Shown: positions 45,242 to 56,032, numbered from the stretch's first letter. The stretch: DNA of 64,000 nt from Mycobacterium sp. Root265 (GCF_001428895.1 NZ_LMJA01000005.1:97529-161528), one strand, 5' to 3'. The notes: generated from the letters alone by a model not told the origin. Numbers and translations: made by a program.

Positions 45242-46028
45242 TTTTCCCCTTAGTACGACCTGAAGTTGCGAGAAGCATCGCATGCTGTGACGACGCTGTC
45301 AATAACATCGCCGCAGCTAGAAAGGCATGTTGGTGCCGTCATTTCGGTAACTTCGTGTTCACGTACGGGCAACGGATTCACGCAAATGTCGCGGCCGAGA
45401 TCGATGCGAACCAAAGTGTCGGCGGCGCTGGTAGGTAGCGTTTGCCAGAGTTTGCTGGAGGGCGACATGAGTTCGCGGAGTGGATAGCTGCGTTAGTAGC
45501 TGTAACTGTTCGACGTCGCGCAACACGCGCATGAGTTTGTCCCATCATGCGAGGTGGTGACGCCCATAGTCGCTCTGGGGCGATCGCTCGGGTCGCCAGC
45601 CCAAAATTAGCGTCCAGTCTCGCGACGGTCCACGGAGCTGTGGCGATATTGACGTTGCTGTAGATTGACCGGCGCGAACGTCATTGATCGGAAAGTGCGC
45701 TGCCAGGGTGCATTCCGCAACGTGTGGCGAGGGTTGCGGCGAGTTCCCATGAGCACGGCGTAGATTCAGCACGTGTCTAGCGAGAGATGTCAGTGCGGCC
45801 ATGACCGAGCCGCGCACGAGCACTATCGCCCGGGAACCGATTGCGCACTGTGCGCGCCAGGGGAGTGCGGCGCATACGCGGGGCCGCGCGCATCATGGTG
45901 GCGGGCTTTGATCTCAGGCTGGAGTAAGCCGCGCAATACCGAGGGCTGACTGCAGCCGTTCGGCGGGATTGAGTCCAGGGATAGGACAACAGGTTTGGCG
46001 GGCTGGCGCCCGCCAACGGGACCGGCGC
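45242..46028. other. Intergenic region upstream of secreted copy A (no gene seen)
   Basis: About 790 bp without a credible gene; open frames such as 45545-45823 (minus) lack codon bias and motifs. It contains a 20-bp word repeated about 400 bp upstream of copy B, and sequence just before the ATG partly matches the copy B upstream region (for example GCTGTG...CGCTGTCAA), suggesting a duplicated leader or promoter. Confidence 0.5.
45646..45665. repeat. 20-bp direct repeat upstream of secreted copy A
   Basis: ATATTGACGTTGCTGTAGAT, identical to 46886-46905. It lies 405 bp upstream of the copy A start; the other copy lies 402 bp upstream of copy B. Confidence 0.85.
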
Positions 46029-46484
46029 CTAGTTGCAGCCGCGGCCGACAGAGAGTTTCGTGGTGGCGTAGGGCCCAAGGGTTGCCGTCAGGCCGAAGAT
46101 GCACAGCTCGACATCCCACTTGGCGGTGAACCAGCTGAAGGCCGGCTTGAGGAACCCGGGAACCAGGCTCAGTGGGGTGAACTCAAGAATGGTGGACCGA
46201 GGGTGGTCATTCGCGGGGCCCAGCCACCAGAATTCGTTCTGGATGAGGCTGTCGGGGAAGGTCGGATCGGCGGCCGCCACTGCAGCGGCCGTGGGTAGTC
46301 CGATCGGATCGCAGGACGTGGTCGCAGTGGGCTCGCACTGGGCGGACCCCACGCGCGAACCCAGTGTGCCGGCGCTCGCAATGGTGGTGTCCGCATTGGC
46401 GGTGGTAACCGGCGAAAGAGTTGCTGCACCACACAAGAGTCCTGCAGCTATACCGGAATTGATTTTCAGAGCGATGGCCGACAT
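46029..46484 (-). CDS. Small secreted protein of unknown function, copy B (151 aa)
   Basis: Signal peptide MSAIALKINSGIAAGLLCGA ... NADT, then SAQCEPTATTSCDPIGLPTA, LIQNEFWWLGPANDHP, FTPLSLVPGFLKPAFSWFTA and a C-terminus VGRGCN. Clearly paralogous to copy A along its whole length, with one extra cysteine inside the signal peptide. Conserved WW(I/L)G, LVPGFLKPA and terminal GRGCN suggest a defined fold; the four mature cysteines could form disulfides (inference). Confidence 0.75.
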   Translation of the reverse strand: MSAIALKINSGIAAGLLCGAATLSPVTTANADTTIASAGTLGSRVGSAQCEPTATTSCDPIGLPTAAAVAAADPTFPDSLIQNEFWWLGPANDHPRSTILEFTPLSLVPGFLKPAFSWFTAKWDVELCIFGLTATLGPYATTKLSVGRGCN

Positions 46485-46971
46485 TGTTCCCCCTGTATGC
46501 ACCGAAAGATGGGAAGAGCATTACAGGCTGTGCGTCCGCTGTCAACGCATTTGTGCTGTACAGGGCGATATTCTTAGAGTTGCCGCGGCTTGTTGATATG
46601 CGTCGCCAGCACACTGTTGGCGGCACAATTGCAACCTCGAAAGTGTTTCGATTCGCTGTAAACGACGCCGCGTGACGTGTTTGCCACACGCCTGCAGATG
46701 TTCGCTGGGGATCAGCTCGGCTTCGATGGGCGATCAGAACTTTGCCGGAATTGACGCATTTGACTATTGATGCAGGTACGAAGATTGCATTGCGACTGGA
46801 TGGCTCCGCCAGAACCGGCCATCAGCAACCTGGCGCGAAAGGCCGAGGCGCTGGAAGTGTTGTGGTCAACCCGCTACGCGAGCGCATATTGACGTTGCTG
46901 TAGATACTTGCGCTTGCCTGTTCCGGCACGGGGCGCCGACTACCCCTGTAGGCCAACCACATTCGCTGAAC
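46485..46971. other. Intergenic region upstream of secreted copy B (no gene seen)
   Basis: About 490 bp without a credible gene. Holds the second copy of the 20-bp repeat and the counterpart of the copy A leader. Its right end abuts the stop codon of the EEP phosphatase gene. Confidence 0.5.
46886..46905. repeat. 20-bp direct repeat upstream of secreted copy B
   Basis: Identical to 45646-45665, 1240 bp away; the same distance as between the two gene starts (1243 bp), so repeat and genes were probably duplicated together. Confidence 0.85.
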
Positions 46972-47892
46972 TCAGTGCAGCACCACAGTCGCGGCCAACG
47001 CGAGGTGGTCGGACCCGGCCACCGACACCGTCTGCAGCGACGTCACGGTCGCGTCGCGCGTCATGACGTGATCGACCGCCAACAGCGGCGGGATGATCTC
47101 GTTGCTCGGGTGGGTGCGGGTCAGCCCGGCCCCGGCCTGCGCGGCGCCGTCGCGGTAGCCGTCCTGCAGGAGTTGGCGGAACTCACGGACATCAGGCGTG
47201 GCATTGAGATCGCCACCGACGATGACCGGGCCACCGGGTGGGAACCTGCGCAGTGCCGTTCCCAGCCGGGCGATGTCGTTGCGCCAGGACGCGAAAGCCG
47301 AACGAGGCGGCGGCATATGCGTAGAAACCACCGTCGTCTCGAAGTCGGTGTCGGGTACCTGGACCCGTGCGTGGATCAACCCCCGGCTGAAACTCTCGTC
47401 GCTTCCGGAGCTGACAATCGGATACCGGCTCCACAGGCCGACGCCCGCGGCCCGCTCCCGGGGGCGCAGCGCGGAGTAGGGAAACTCCCTCGCCAAAGAG
47501 GGGGACAGCGTCGCGGAGAGTTCGGGAGTGAGCTCCTGGACGGCCAGGACGTCGGCGTGCTCGGAGGCCAGCCGCACGACCGCCTCGGGATCGGCCTCGC
47601 CGAGCAGCAGGTTGGCCGAGACGAACCGCAGCGTCGTCCCGGAATCGGGATCGGGACTGCCGATGTACCAGGGCAACTGGATCGCCAGGACCGCGACGGT
47701 CAGGACCGCCGCGATCGACACCAGCGTCCAATGCCGCGACAGTGCGAACACCAGCACGGCCAGTGGCGCACCGAGCATGAGATAGGGCGACAGTGCGGCC
47801 ACCACCAACAACGCGCGGTTGGTGGCCGGCACGTACCGCGCCATCAGGGCACTGGCCGCGAGCAGGAGCAGCAGCAAGCCGACGATGCGCAT
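46972..47892 (-). CDS. Membrane-anchored EEP-family phosphodiesterase/phosphatase (306 aa)
   Basis: Three N-terminal hydrophobic helices (residues ~1-70), then an EEP domain: RFVSANLLLGEADPEAVV, LAVQELTPEL, GVGLWSRYPIV, HMPPPRSAFASWRND, VIVGGDLNATPDVREFR and GSDHLALAATV. Same plan as 27684-28706 and clearly related (GLWSRYP, DxNATPDxRxFR, IPPLxxxDHVxTR shared). Probably acts on a phosphate ester on the outer face of the membrane. Lies at the right edge of the accessory region next to the mycolic acid methyltransferase gene. Confidence 0.82.
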   Translation of the reverse strand: MRIVGLLLLLLAASALMARYVPATNRALLVVAALSPYLMLGAPLAVLVFALSRHWTLVSIAAVLTVAVLAIQLPWYIGSPDPDSGTTLRFVSANLLLGEADPEAVVRLASEHADVLAVQELTPELSATLSPSLAREFPYSALRPRERAAGVGLWSRYPIVSSGSDESFSRGLIHARVQVPDTDFETTVVSTHMPPPRSAFASWRNDIARLGTALRRFPPGGPVIVGGDLNATPDVREFRQLLQDGYRDGAAQAGAGLTRTHPSNEIIPPLLAVDHVMTRDATVTSLQTVSVAGSDHLALAATVVLH

Positions 47893-47941
47893 CAGCGCAT
47901 TTCACAACGAATGCGAATGCCGCTGCCGCGCAACGGAAAAG

Positions 47942-48826
47942 CTACGGCTTGGCGTAGGTGACCAGGCTGACATCGATCGACTCGTCGACGAAGTAGTACT
48001 GGCAGCCGGTCAGGTAACGCATGTAGTCGTTGTAGTGCTGCTCGCCGGCGGCGGCGATCGCCTGGTCCTTGTTGTGCTCCAGGCGGGCGGCCCAGATGCC
48101 GAGGGTCTTGATGTAGTGGTTGCGCAGCGAGATCACCTCGGGAACGGTGAAGCCGGCCTTGACCCCGTGATCCACCATCATCTGGGTGCTGGGGATGCGT
48201 CCGCCGGGGAAGATCGTGTCGATCATGAACTTGGCGAACCGTGCCAGCTCGAAAGTCAGTTTCTTCCCGCGGGCCGCCATCTCGTTGGGGTGGTAGCCAC
48301 AGCTGCTCTGAATGGTCATCCGGCCGCCGGACGGCAGGCTGTTGAAGCAGGTCTCGAAGAAGGCGTCGTAGCGCTCGAAGCCGAAGTGTTCGAACGCCTC
48401 GATGGAGACGATCGCGTCGACGGAGCCTACGAACTGCTCCCAGCCCTCCAGACGCACGTCGAACTTGCGGTCGGTGTCGATCTTGCTCAGGAGCTGCTCG
48501 CAGTACGCCTGCTGGTTCTTGCTCAGCGTCAATCCGATGACGTTGACGTCGTACTTCTCCATCGCGCGCTGCAAGGTGAGTCCCCAGCCGCAGCCGACTT
48601 CCAGCAGCGTCATGCCGGGCTTGAGGTTCAGCTGGTCGAGGTGCTGGTCGACGTTGGCGACCTGAGCCTCGGACAGCGTCACGTTGGGCCCGGTGAAGTA
48701 GGCGCAGCTGTACTTGCGGGTCGGATCCTGGAACACGCCGAAGAAGTCGTCCGACAAATCGTAATGAGCCTGGATGTCCTCGAAGTGAGGCCGCATATCC
48801 GCAGTGCTGGTTGAGTTGTCAGACAT
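47942..48826 (-). CDS. Mycolic acid cyclopropane synthase-family methyltransferase (MmaA/CmaA type, 294 aa)
   Basis: SAM-dependent enzyme that modifies double bonds of meromycolate chains. [29 protein letters not shown], motif [35 protein letters not shown], and [17 protein letters not shown] are all characteristic. ATG 48826 gives the family start; the upstream frame is not conserved. It occupies the mmaA position of the M. tuberculosis order (after rplA, before lipG), but specificity (methyl, cyclopropane, hydroxylation) cannot be assigned. Confidence 0.92.
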   Translation of the reverse strand: MSDNSTSTADMRPHFEDIQAHYDLSDDFFGVFQDPTRKYSCAYFTGPNVTLSEAQVANVDQHLDQLNLKPGMTLLEVGCGWGLTLQRAMEKYDVNVIGLTLSKNQQAYCEQLLSKIDTDRKFDVRLEGWEQFVGSVDAIVSIEAFEHFGFERYDAFFETCFNSLPSGGRMTIQSSCGYHPNEMAARGKKLTFELARFAKFMIDTIFPGGRIPSTQMMVDHGVKAGFTVPEVISLRNHYIKTLGIWAARLEHNKDQAIAAAGEQHYNDYMRYLTGCQYYFVDESIDVSLVTYAKP

Positions 48827-49701
48827 GAAAGCGATTGCCCTTCTCGATGGTGCACTGCGGCGTCCACCGGGTTCGGGTGTCCACTCGGTGGAGACCCTAC
48901 CCGCAGTGAGCCAGGTCACTCGGGACGCCTACAGCGTGTCCTTAGTCCAGCGCAGGCCGTTGTCTTGACCATGCGCACTACAGATTGTGCGTTGTCTCTT
49001 CAATTACTTAGCTCTGTGAACTGATCGACGTCGATGCAGCCCCCGAAGCCCGTTGCCAGGCTTCGCCCTTCAAAGACTGTAGCGCTTCTGTCCGCCAGCA
49101 CCGTCACTGTTGCCGACCGATCCGTGACCTGGCTTTACTGGATATGGAAAGAACCTGTTTTCCTGGTGCGTGAATGTTGGCAAACGTTCCTCCTCAGCGG
49201 TCGAAAAGCCGTGTGCTGCCGAGGTGGCGGCTAACCGGCCGACCGTATGGCCGCTGGCAAATGTTCATTCTCTTTCGCCTTGACGAATGTCGAAGATCGC
49301 ATGCGTCCTTCACCGTGTGGTCATTGCCGTCGGTTCTCGGTTACCCCCGTTGGGCGCACCTCGGAATAGAATGTTGCCAGCAGCAGGCGGCTGAACAGCC
49401 CAAACCGGAGTGTCACCGAATAGCGAAAACTGCCACTCGCCGAACGGGAAACGCATCGCGGACGACGTCAAGGCACGGTCGTCGCGTCCTGTACGAATGG
49501 GTCCGTGCGCTGCGACGGCAAATGCGTACGCAAATCGTCGGGAGCGACACAAGTGCAAAGTCCAACTATTGCGGACTGCGGGCTCGACACATCTGAAAGC
49601 CCGTCGGTGCGGTGAAACAGGTCGGTCGGCAGCCGGGGCCTGGGCGAGCGAGACCGTCCCCGACGTGACAGTGCTGAGCCTGCACCATCACCCGGGGCGG
49701 T
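48827..49701. other. Gene-poor stretch between methyltransferase genes, with one possible remnant
   Basis: About 875 bp with no convincing gene; open frames (e.g. 49174-49596 plus strand) show no family or codon signal. Contains a short dyad CGCAC/GTGCG at 48975-48992 and a probable methyltransferase remnant at 49015-49059. Looks like decayed DNA. Confidence 0.5.
49015..49059 (-). pseudogene. Possible tiny remnant of a mycolic acid methyltransferase C-terminus
   Basis: Reverse-strand translation reads GFGGCIDVDQFT, matching the family end GF[11 protein letters not shown] seen at 50735-51029; DNA identity over ~45 bases is high. Too short to be sure. Confidence 0.35.
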
Positions 49702-50508
49702 TCAGCCCCATCGGCGACCGGGAATGCGGACGTAGACCAGATTCTTGCCTGACAGCAGCAGCTGGAACGGCAGCCGGCCCATCGTCTGTTGGAGATTACG
49801 GCTGGTATTGCGGTCCGGGAACTTCCAGTCGTGCGGTTCGACGATGATGACGCTCGCTTGTTCCGCCCATTCGGTGTGGGACGCGAACAAGTCGTTCTCG
49901 AAACCCTCGATGTCGATCTTGGCGATGAACAGCTCGTGGCCGGGCCGCACCGCGAGGATCTGATTGACCGTCACGACGGGCACACCGCCGTCGGGGGCTC
50001 GCGTGGTGGTGCAGGCGATGGTGCCGGCGGGCTTGTCCAATGACACGCTGCCAGGTGTGCTGCCGATCGCCGCATTGACGACGTGCACGGGATAACCCTC
50101 GTTGTTCAACCGGCAGATCCGGGCGTTGTCGGGATCTGGTTCCACCGCAACGATATCGGCCTGCGAATACTCGCGAGCGAACCATCGGGCCGAGGCACCG
50201 TTGTTGGCACCCAGGTCGAGAATCAGTGGACGACGGCCGCGCCGGATGATGTCCCGATAGGCGTCGTCGATCTGCGTCTGCTGCGGGAAGCGGCTCAGAT
50301 CGTATTGCTGCCAACTGAACACCTGGCTGACCACGGCGGCGTCGGTGGACCGCGGTCGCAGCGTCAGCGCGCCGACATCCTTGATGTGTACCTGAAACTC
50401 GGACTTGGCTCGCCGGTGGAGGTGACGCGTCTGGTAGGGCAGCCCCAGTGCCAGCAGATCCTTGACGTGCCAGATGGCCTTTTTTCGCAGATGCGTCATG
50501 GCTGCCAT
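49702..50508 (-). CDS. FkbM-family SAM-dependent methyltransferase (268 aa)
   Basis: Motif I LILDLGANNGASARWFAREY with acidic strand IVAVEPDPDNARICRL, then IAKIDIEGFENDLFASH, the FkbM hallmark, and VIIVEPHDWKFPDRNTSRN. FkbM enzymes O-methylate sugars or polyketides. It stands between two mycolic acid methyltransferase remnants, outside the main polysaccharide block, and could modify a surface glycolipid or the nearby polysaccharide (inference). Confidence 0.85.
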   Translation of the reverse strand: MAAMTHLRKKAIWHVKDLLALGLPYQTRHLHRRAKSEFQVHIKDVGALTLRPRSTDAAVVSQVFSWQQYDLSRFPQQTQIDDAYRDIIRRGRRPLILDLGANNGASARWFAREYSQADIVAVEPDPDNARICRLNNEGYPVHVVNAAIGSTPGSVSLDKPAGTIACTTTRAPDGGVPVVTVNQILAVRPGHELFIAKIDIEGFENDLFASHTEWAEQASVIIVEPHDWKFPDRNTSRNLQQTMGRLPFQLLLSGKNLVYVRIPGRRWG

Positions 50509-50734
50509 CGGCTGTCTCCCCTGAGCGAAAACGATGTGCCTGCAACGGTAGCGGGCACGGCCTCACCGCGTAGTGGTTGGAGTTGGTCGCGTCGACAATG
50601 CCCGCACCGCGTCCTTCGGCAGGCGCGGGGCAGGGGCGAATCACGAGGGAAGCCAGAAACGGCTCATTCGTAGCCGATATCAACCGGTCGTCAGAAGTTC
50701 GCTGGCTGGGTGCACGATTCGACTGATGCCTGAG

Positions 50735-51922
<1,188 letters not shown>

Positions 51923-51926
<4 letters not shown>

Positions 51927-53275
51927 TCCTGGCCCGCCTTGTGTTCCCGGCTGACTTCCACCATGAAGTTGGCGAAGTACCCGGTGAGTTGTGGGTCGCT
52001 CATCATCTGCCAGCGCGGGGCCAGCAGCTTCATGTACCGCTCGACGTAGAGGAACTGCTTGCCGATCAGCACCAGCTCGCGGGGCAGTTTGACGTCGTAG
52101 GCATCGGCCAGCGTGGAGAGCTGCTTGCCGATGTCGGCATAGCTCATCTCGCCCAGCGACGACACGGTCAGCGGGGTGGTGAACTTCTCCAGATCCTTGG
52201 CGGCCTGGGCCTCGGGCTTCACCGTCCCCACCGCGCCCATCATCACCACGATCTTCCCGGCCGCCGCATGGTCCTTCTTGACCAGCAGCGCGTGCACGAG
52301 TTCACGCAGCAGCCAACGGGTCCGCGGATCGATGCGGCCCATGATGCCGAAGTCGAAGAACACGATCTTGCCGTCGTCGTCGACGTACAGGTTGCCGGCG
52401 TGCAGGTCGCCGTGGAACAGGCCGTGGCGCAGCCCGCCCTCGAACACACTGAACAGCAAGGCCTTCACCAGTTGCTCGCCGTCGAAGCCCTTCTTGCGGA
52501 TGGCGGCGACATCGTCGACCCGCACCCCCTGGATGCGCTCCATCGTCAGTACGCGCTCGCTGGTGAGGTCCCAATACACCTGGGGCACACGGATATCGGC
52601 GCCGAGAGGAGAGGCGTGCATATGGGCCACCCAGGCGTCCATGGACTGGGCCTCCAGCCGGAAGTCCAGTTCCTCGGCCAAGTTATCGGCGAAGTCGGCG
52701 ACCACATCCTGGGCGGAGAGGCGCTGTCCGAGCTTCGCGAACTCGACCAGACGCGCGCCGCGCTTGAGGATCTGCAGATCCGCGGCCACCCGTCGACGGA
52801 TGCCCGGCCGCTGGATCTTGACCACGACCTCCTCGCCCGAATGCAGTGTCGCGTAGTGCACCTGGGCGATCGAGGCCGATGCGAAAGGCTTCTCGTCGAA
52901 CGACTTGAACAGGTTCTGCGGTGTGTCGCCGAGGTCCTCTTTGAAGAGTTTGTGCACCTCCTGCAGGTCGGCCGGCGGTACCCGGTCCAGCAAGCTGCGG
53001 AACTCCCGGCTCAGCGGCTCACCGAAGGCGCCCGGACTGGACGCGATGATCTGCCCGAACTTGACGTAGGTGGGGCCCAGATCGGCGAAGGTCTGCGGGA
53101 TCTGCTTGGCGATCTTCTGCTGCAGTGAACCCTTGCCCATGAGATTTGCGGCCACTCGGGCACCGGTGCGGGTGATCTGCCAGCCCGTCGCGCCGACGCG
53201 GGCGGCCTCGACCGGCAACGGCACCCGATCCAGCCTGGCGGGCTCGCGGTGCTTGGTTTTCGGCGAAGAACTCAT
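51923..53275 (-). CDS. ABC1/UbiB-family atypical kinase (450 aa), Rv0647c-like
   Basis: ABC1 (ADCK/UbiB) hallmarks in order: K-x-G-Q in TYVKFGQIIASSPG, the alanine-containing nucleotide loop ASASIAQVH, VVKIQRPG, HGDLHAGNLYV and FFDFGIMGRI. These proteins are ATPase/kinase-like and linked to isoprenoid lipid metabolism in other organisms; the mycobacterial role is unclear. First gene of the leftward operon with lipG. Confidence 0.9.
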
Positions 53276-53330
53276 CCCTGCAGTGTCTCAAAACCCGCGG
53301 TAGCACCCAAGAATGTGTCAGGGGTCACAC

Positions 53331-54320
53331 TCATGCGAAGCTGTGCTCGACCGCGTCGCGGCTCAGTTGCGGGTCGCTACCCAGCACGTATTCCGGTTCG
53401 GTGTGGTCGCAGGTGGTGCCGTCGGCCACCCGGGCCTGGGCCTGGCGGAACTCGGGCGTGGGTCCCGCGGCGGTGTGCAGGCCGTTGATGATCGACCAGA
53501 CCGTCGCCCGCCGGGCCGCCCGCTCGACGGGATTGGGGTCGGTATGGCCGATCAGCTGTTTGGCCCATTTGGGCATGGTGTCGCGGATGGCCCAGTCCAC
53601 CGCGGCCTGCGGCATCGGCAGGTTGGAGCCGGTGGCCATCGCCGCGCCGTGGGTCAGTGCCAGGCGCGGCAGATAGGAGTGCAGGCACTCCAGCGTCTCG
53701 GCCTTGGTGGTGGGCAGATCGGTCCCGCCCAGGGCGTGCCCGACGCGGATGAACTCGCCGTAGTAGCGGTCGAGCTTCTTGCCGCGCAGCGGGTTCGGGT
53801 GATAGATCTCGTGCGCCGTCGCCAGCCCCCAGACCACGGTGGCGTAGTTCCAGCGCAGCCAATCGGGATCGTCGGCGTCATACACCGCGCCGTCGGGGCG
53901 GGTGCCCTTGATGGTGTGGTGCATGGAGCGCACGATCTTGGCCATCCGCTCGGCGGTCTCGGTGTTGCCGTAGGCGGTACCGATGAAGAACGCGATGGAA
54001 TGCCCGAGTCGCACCGCGGCGCCCTTCGGGTCGATGACCGGGACTGCATTGCCCTGGTCATCGCGTTTGACCAGGCGTGAGTGGTGCATGCCCATCCAGT
54101 AGATCGACGGGTCGAGGCGCTCGATGTAGGCGGCGCACTGCAGCCCGAAGATCAGCGCCTCGGTATGGGAATGGACGTGCCAGACGGCGCTGCCGGGCCC
54201 GAACCAGCCCGGATCGCCCGTCGGTTCGGCGAACTCCATGCCGCGGAAGTAGTGCTTGCGAATGTCCTTGTCGAACTTGCGCTGCAGCATCTGCTCAAGA
54301 ACCTGGTGCGGCATGTCCAC
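53331..54320 (-). CDS. DUF2236 oxygenase, MpaB/Lcp-like (329 aa)
   Basis: GDPGWFGPGSAVWHVHSHTE near the N-terminus, RLGHSIAFFIGTAYGNTETA, and WNYATVVWGLATAHEIYHP give the conserved histidines (haem or metal ligation in the rubber-oxygenase-like family). Family members are oxygenases acting on hydrophobic substrates. GTG start follows AAAGGGG by eight bases; ATG 54314 is an alternative. Divergent from a TetR gene across a 77-bp gap, so probably its target. Confidence 0.82.
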   Translation of the reverse strand: MDMPHQVLEQMLQRKFDKDIRKHYFRGMEFAEPTGDPGWFGPGSAVWHVHSHTEALIFGLQCAAYIERLDPSIYWMGMHHSRLVKRDDQGNAVPVIDPKGAAVRLGHSIAFFIGTAYGNTETAERMAKIVRSMHHTIKGTRPDGAVYDADDPDWLRWNYATVVWGLATAHEIYHPNPLRGKKLDRYYGEFIRVGHALGGTDLPTTKAETLECLHSYLPRLALTHGAAMATGSNLPMPQAAVDWAIRDTMPKWAKQLIGHTDPNPVERAARRATVWSIINGLHTAAGPTPEFRQAQARVADGTTCDHTEPEYVLGSDPQLSRDAVEHSFA

Positions 54321-54333
54321 GCCGAAACCCCTT

Positions 54334-54383
54334 TCTGGTCACGTCTGTAGCCAGACTACCTTTTGGATACGGGTGTGACCAGA
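54334..54383. promoter_or_regulatory. Dyads in the TetR/oxygenase divergent promoter
   Basis: TCTGGTCAC (54334-54342) and GTGACCAGA (54375-54383) form a perfect 9-bp inverted pair 32 bases apart; GTCTG-TAGC-CAGAC lies between them (54343-54356). Suited to binding by the adjacent TetR product on both promoters. Confidence 0.55.
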
Positions 54384-54397
54384 CGTAGGCTGCCTGG

Positions 54398-54991
54398 ATG
54401 TCCACTCCGACCCGCTGGGCGGGCGTGCCGCTGGATGACCGTCGCGCCGAGCGTCGTGGGCTGCTGATCGACGCCGCATATGCATTGTTCGGCGACGGCG
54501 GTGAGGCCGCGCTGACGGTGCGTTCGGTCTGCCGCGCCTGCGGACTGAACACCCGGTATTTCTACGAGAGCTTCGCCGACACCGACGAGCTGCTGGGTGC
54601 GATGTTCGACAAGGTGTCCGCGGAACTCGCAGCCGCGGTGGACGTGGCGATCGCGGCGGTGGGGGAGTCACCGGCCGAACGCACCCGCGCCGGGATGGCC
54701 GCGGTGCTCGGCTTCAGCTCCGCCGACCCGCGACGCGGGCGCGTGCTGTTCACCGATGCCCGCGCGAACCCGGTGCTGACCGCCCGCCGGGCGGCAATGC
54801 AGGATCAGCTGCTCGCCGCGGTGCTGGAAGAGGGTTCACGACTGCACCCCGGCTCGAATCCGGTCGCGACCCGCATCGGCGCCGCGATGTACACCGGGGC
54901 GATGGCGGAGCTGGCCCAGCAATGGCTCTCCGGCACTCTCGGCGACGACCTCGACGTCGTGGTGGATTCCGCGCTGGCCTTCTTCCGCTGA
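54398..54991 (+). CDS. TetR-family regulator (197 aa)
   Basis: N-terminal helix-turn-helix: ERRGLLIDAAYALFGDGG, ALTVRSVCRACGLNTRYFYE and SFADTDELLGAMFD are the standard TetR HTH. The remaining helices form a ligand domain without recognisable specificity. Likely represses the divergent DUF2236 oxygenase gene. Ends just before the first copy of the gene-end palindrome. Confidence 0.9.
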   Translation: MSTPTRWAGVPLDDRRAERRGLLIDAAYALFGDGGEAALTVRSVCRACGLNTRYFYESFADTDELLGAMFDKVSAELAAAVDVAIAAVGESPAERTRAGMAAVLGFSSADPRRGRVLFTDARANPVLTARRAAMQDQLLAAVLEEGSRLHPGSNPVATRIGAAMYTGAMAELAQQWLSGTLGDDLDVVVDSALAFFR

Positions 54992-55006
54992 CCCCCTCTT
55001 TGCTGC

Positions 55007-55067
55007 GGCGAAACTCGCGTACCCGTCGTCAACTGACCCTTCGAACTACGGGTACGCGAGTTTCGCC
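55007..55067. repeat. Palindrome copy 1 (20-bp perfect arms)
   Basis: Arms 55007-55026 and 55048-55067; the right arm reads ACGGGTACGCGAGTTTCGCC. It lies 15 bp after the TetR stop and 44 bp before the nuclease-like gene. Confidence 0.9.
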
Positions 55068-55111
55068 AACTTGAGGGGATCCGCAGACGACGCTGTTGCG
55101 TCCAACAAGAC

Positions 55112-55960
55112 ATGGCCATTCCCATCCGCGGCGCCGATGCGCTGGCAGACGGATCGCTGACTGTGGGGCAACTGCGTCACCGCTTCGCCCCGGTGTTCCG
55201 CGGGATCTACCTTCCGAAGGGCCACCGGCCGACCCTGCTCGACAGGATTGTTGCTGCCAGGCTGGCCGTGCCGCACGCCGTGATCGCGGGCACCGCGGCA
55301 TCGGCGCTGCACGGGGCGAAGTGGGTGGATGACGACGTGACCATCGACCTGATCGGACGTTGCCGGCCGCAGCCCGGGCTGAAGGGGCGGGAGGAAACAC
55401 TGCGCGTGGGTGAGGCGATGACTGTGCGCGGAATCCCGGTGACTACCCCCGCCCGCACAGCATTCGATCTCGGCCGGCGACTCACCCGGATCCCGGCCAT
55501 CAAGCGGATGGACGCGCTGATGAATGCGTCACCGTTTGCGGTCGAAGACGTCCTGCTGTTGACCAAGGTGCACCCGCGTGCGCGCGGTCTGGTCAACCTT
55601 CGAGAAGCTCTGCCTCATGTCGATGGAGGCGCTGAGTCTCCCCAGGAGAGCTGGCTGCGCATGCTTTTCGTCGACGCCGGATTGCCCAGGCCGACAACGC
55701 AGTTCGTCGTGTGCGCGGCCGACGGGCGGTACATCAAGCGGCTCGACATGGTCTGGGAGGAATACAAAGTCGGCGCCGAGTACGACGGGGAACAGCATCT
55801 GACCGACCGCACGGTGTATGCCCGCGATGTGTGGGTCGGTCGGGAACTGCAGAGGATGCGATGGCACCTCATGAGAGCGGTCAAGGAAGACCGCGGCGAC
55901 GATCTCGTCGCGCACGCCCGCGCGGTGTTGCTCGCCCGCGGATGGGATGGCCGTCCGTAG
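55112..55960 (+). CDS. AbiEi-like / DUF559-type nuclease-fold protein (282 aa), flanked by palindromes
   Basis: N-terminal winged-helix-like part (DALADGSLTVGQLRHRFAPV, FRGIYLPKG) and AVIAGTAASALHGAKWVDDD resemble the AbiEi antitoxin-type domain. The C-terminal part, RLDMVWEEYKVGAEYDGEQH, has the D...E-Y-D-G pattern of DUF559/Vsr-like endonucleases, and the protein ends ARGWDGRP. It could be a nuclease with a built-in DNA-binding domain (inference). A broken relative is at 18958-19406. Palindrome copies lie 44 bp before its start and 1 bp after its stop. Confidence 0.75.
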   Translation: MAIPIRGADALADGSLTVGQLRHRFAPVFRGIYLPKGHRPTLLDRIVAARLAVPHAVIAGTAASALHGAKWVDDDVTIDLIGRCRPQPGLKGREETLRVGEAMTVRGIPVTTPARTAFDLGRRLTRIPAIKRMDALMNASPFAVEDVLLLTKVHPRARGLVNLREALPHVDGGAESPQESWLRMLFVDAGLPRPTTQFVVCAADGRYIKRLDMVWEEYKVGAEYDGEQHLTDRTVYARDVWVGRELQRMRWHLMRAVKEDRGDDLVAHARAVLLARGWDGRP

Positions 55961-55961
55961 C

Positions 55962-56023
55962 GGCGAAACTCGCGTACCCGTTGCTCCGCATGCCGCGACA
56001 GCGACAGGTACGCGAGTTTCGCC
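55962..56023. repeat. Palindrome copy 2 (19-bp arms, one mismatch)
   Basis: Arms 55962-55980 and 56005-56023, same sequence as copies at 55007 and 58173 but a different loop. It starts 1 bp after the stop of the nuclease-like gene and ends 9 bp from the stop of the convergent DinB gene. Confidence 0.9.
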
Positions 56024-56032
56024 CCAAAAAGT

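Noticed and set aside
45545-45823. 92-codon minus-strand open frame between the two secreted-protein genes
   Set aside because: No motif or codon signal; it overlaps the conserved 20-bp upstream repeat.
49174-49596. 140-codon plus-strand open frame near 49.3 kb
   Set aside because: Sequence looks random and lies in a decayed stretch; no start-site support.
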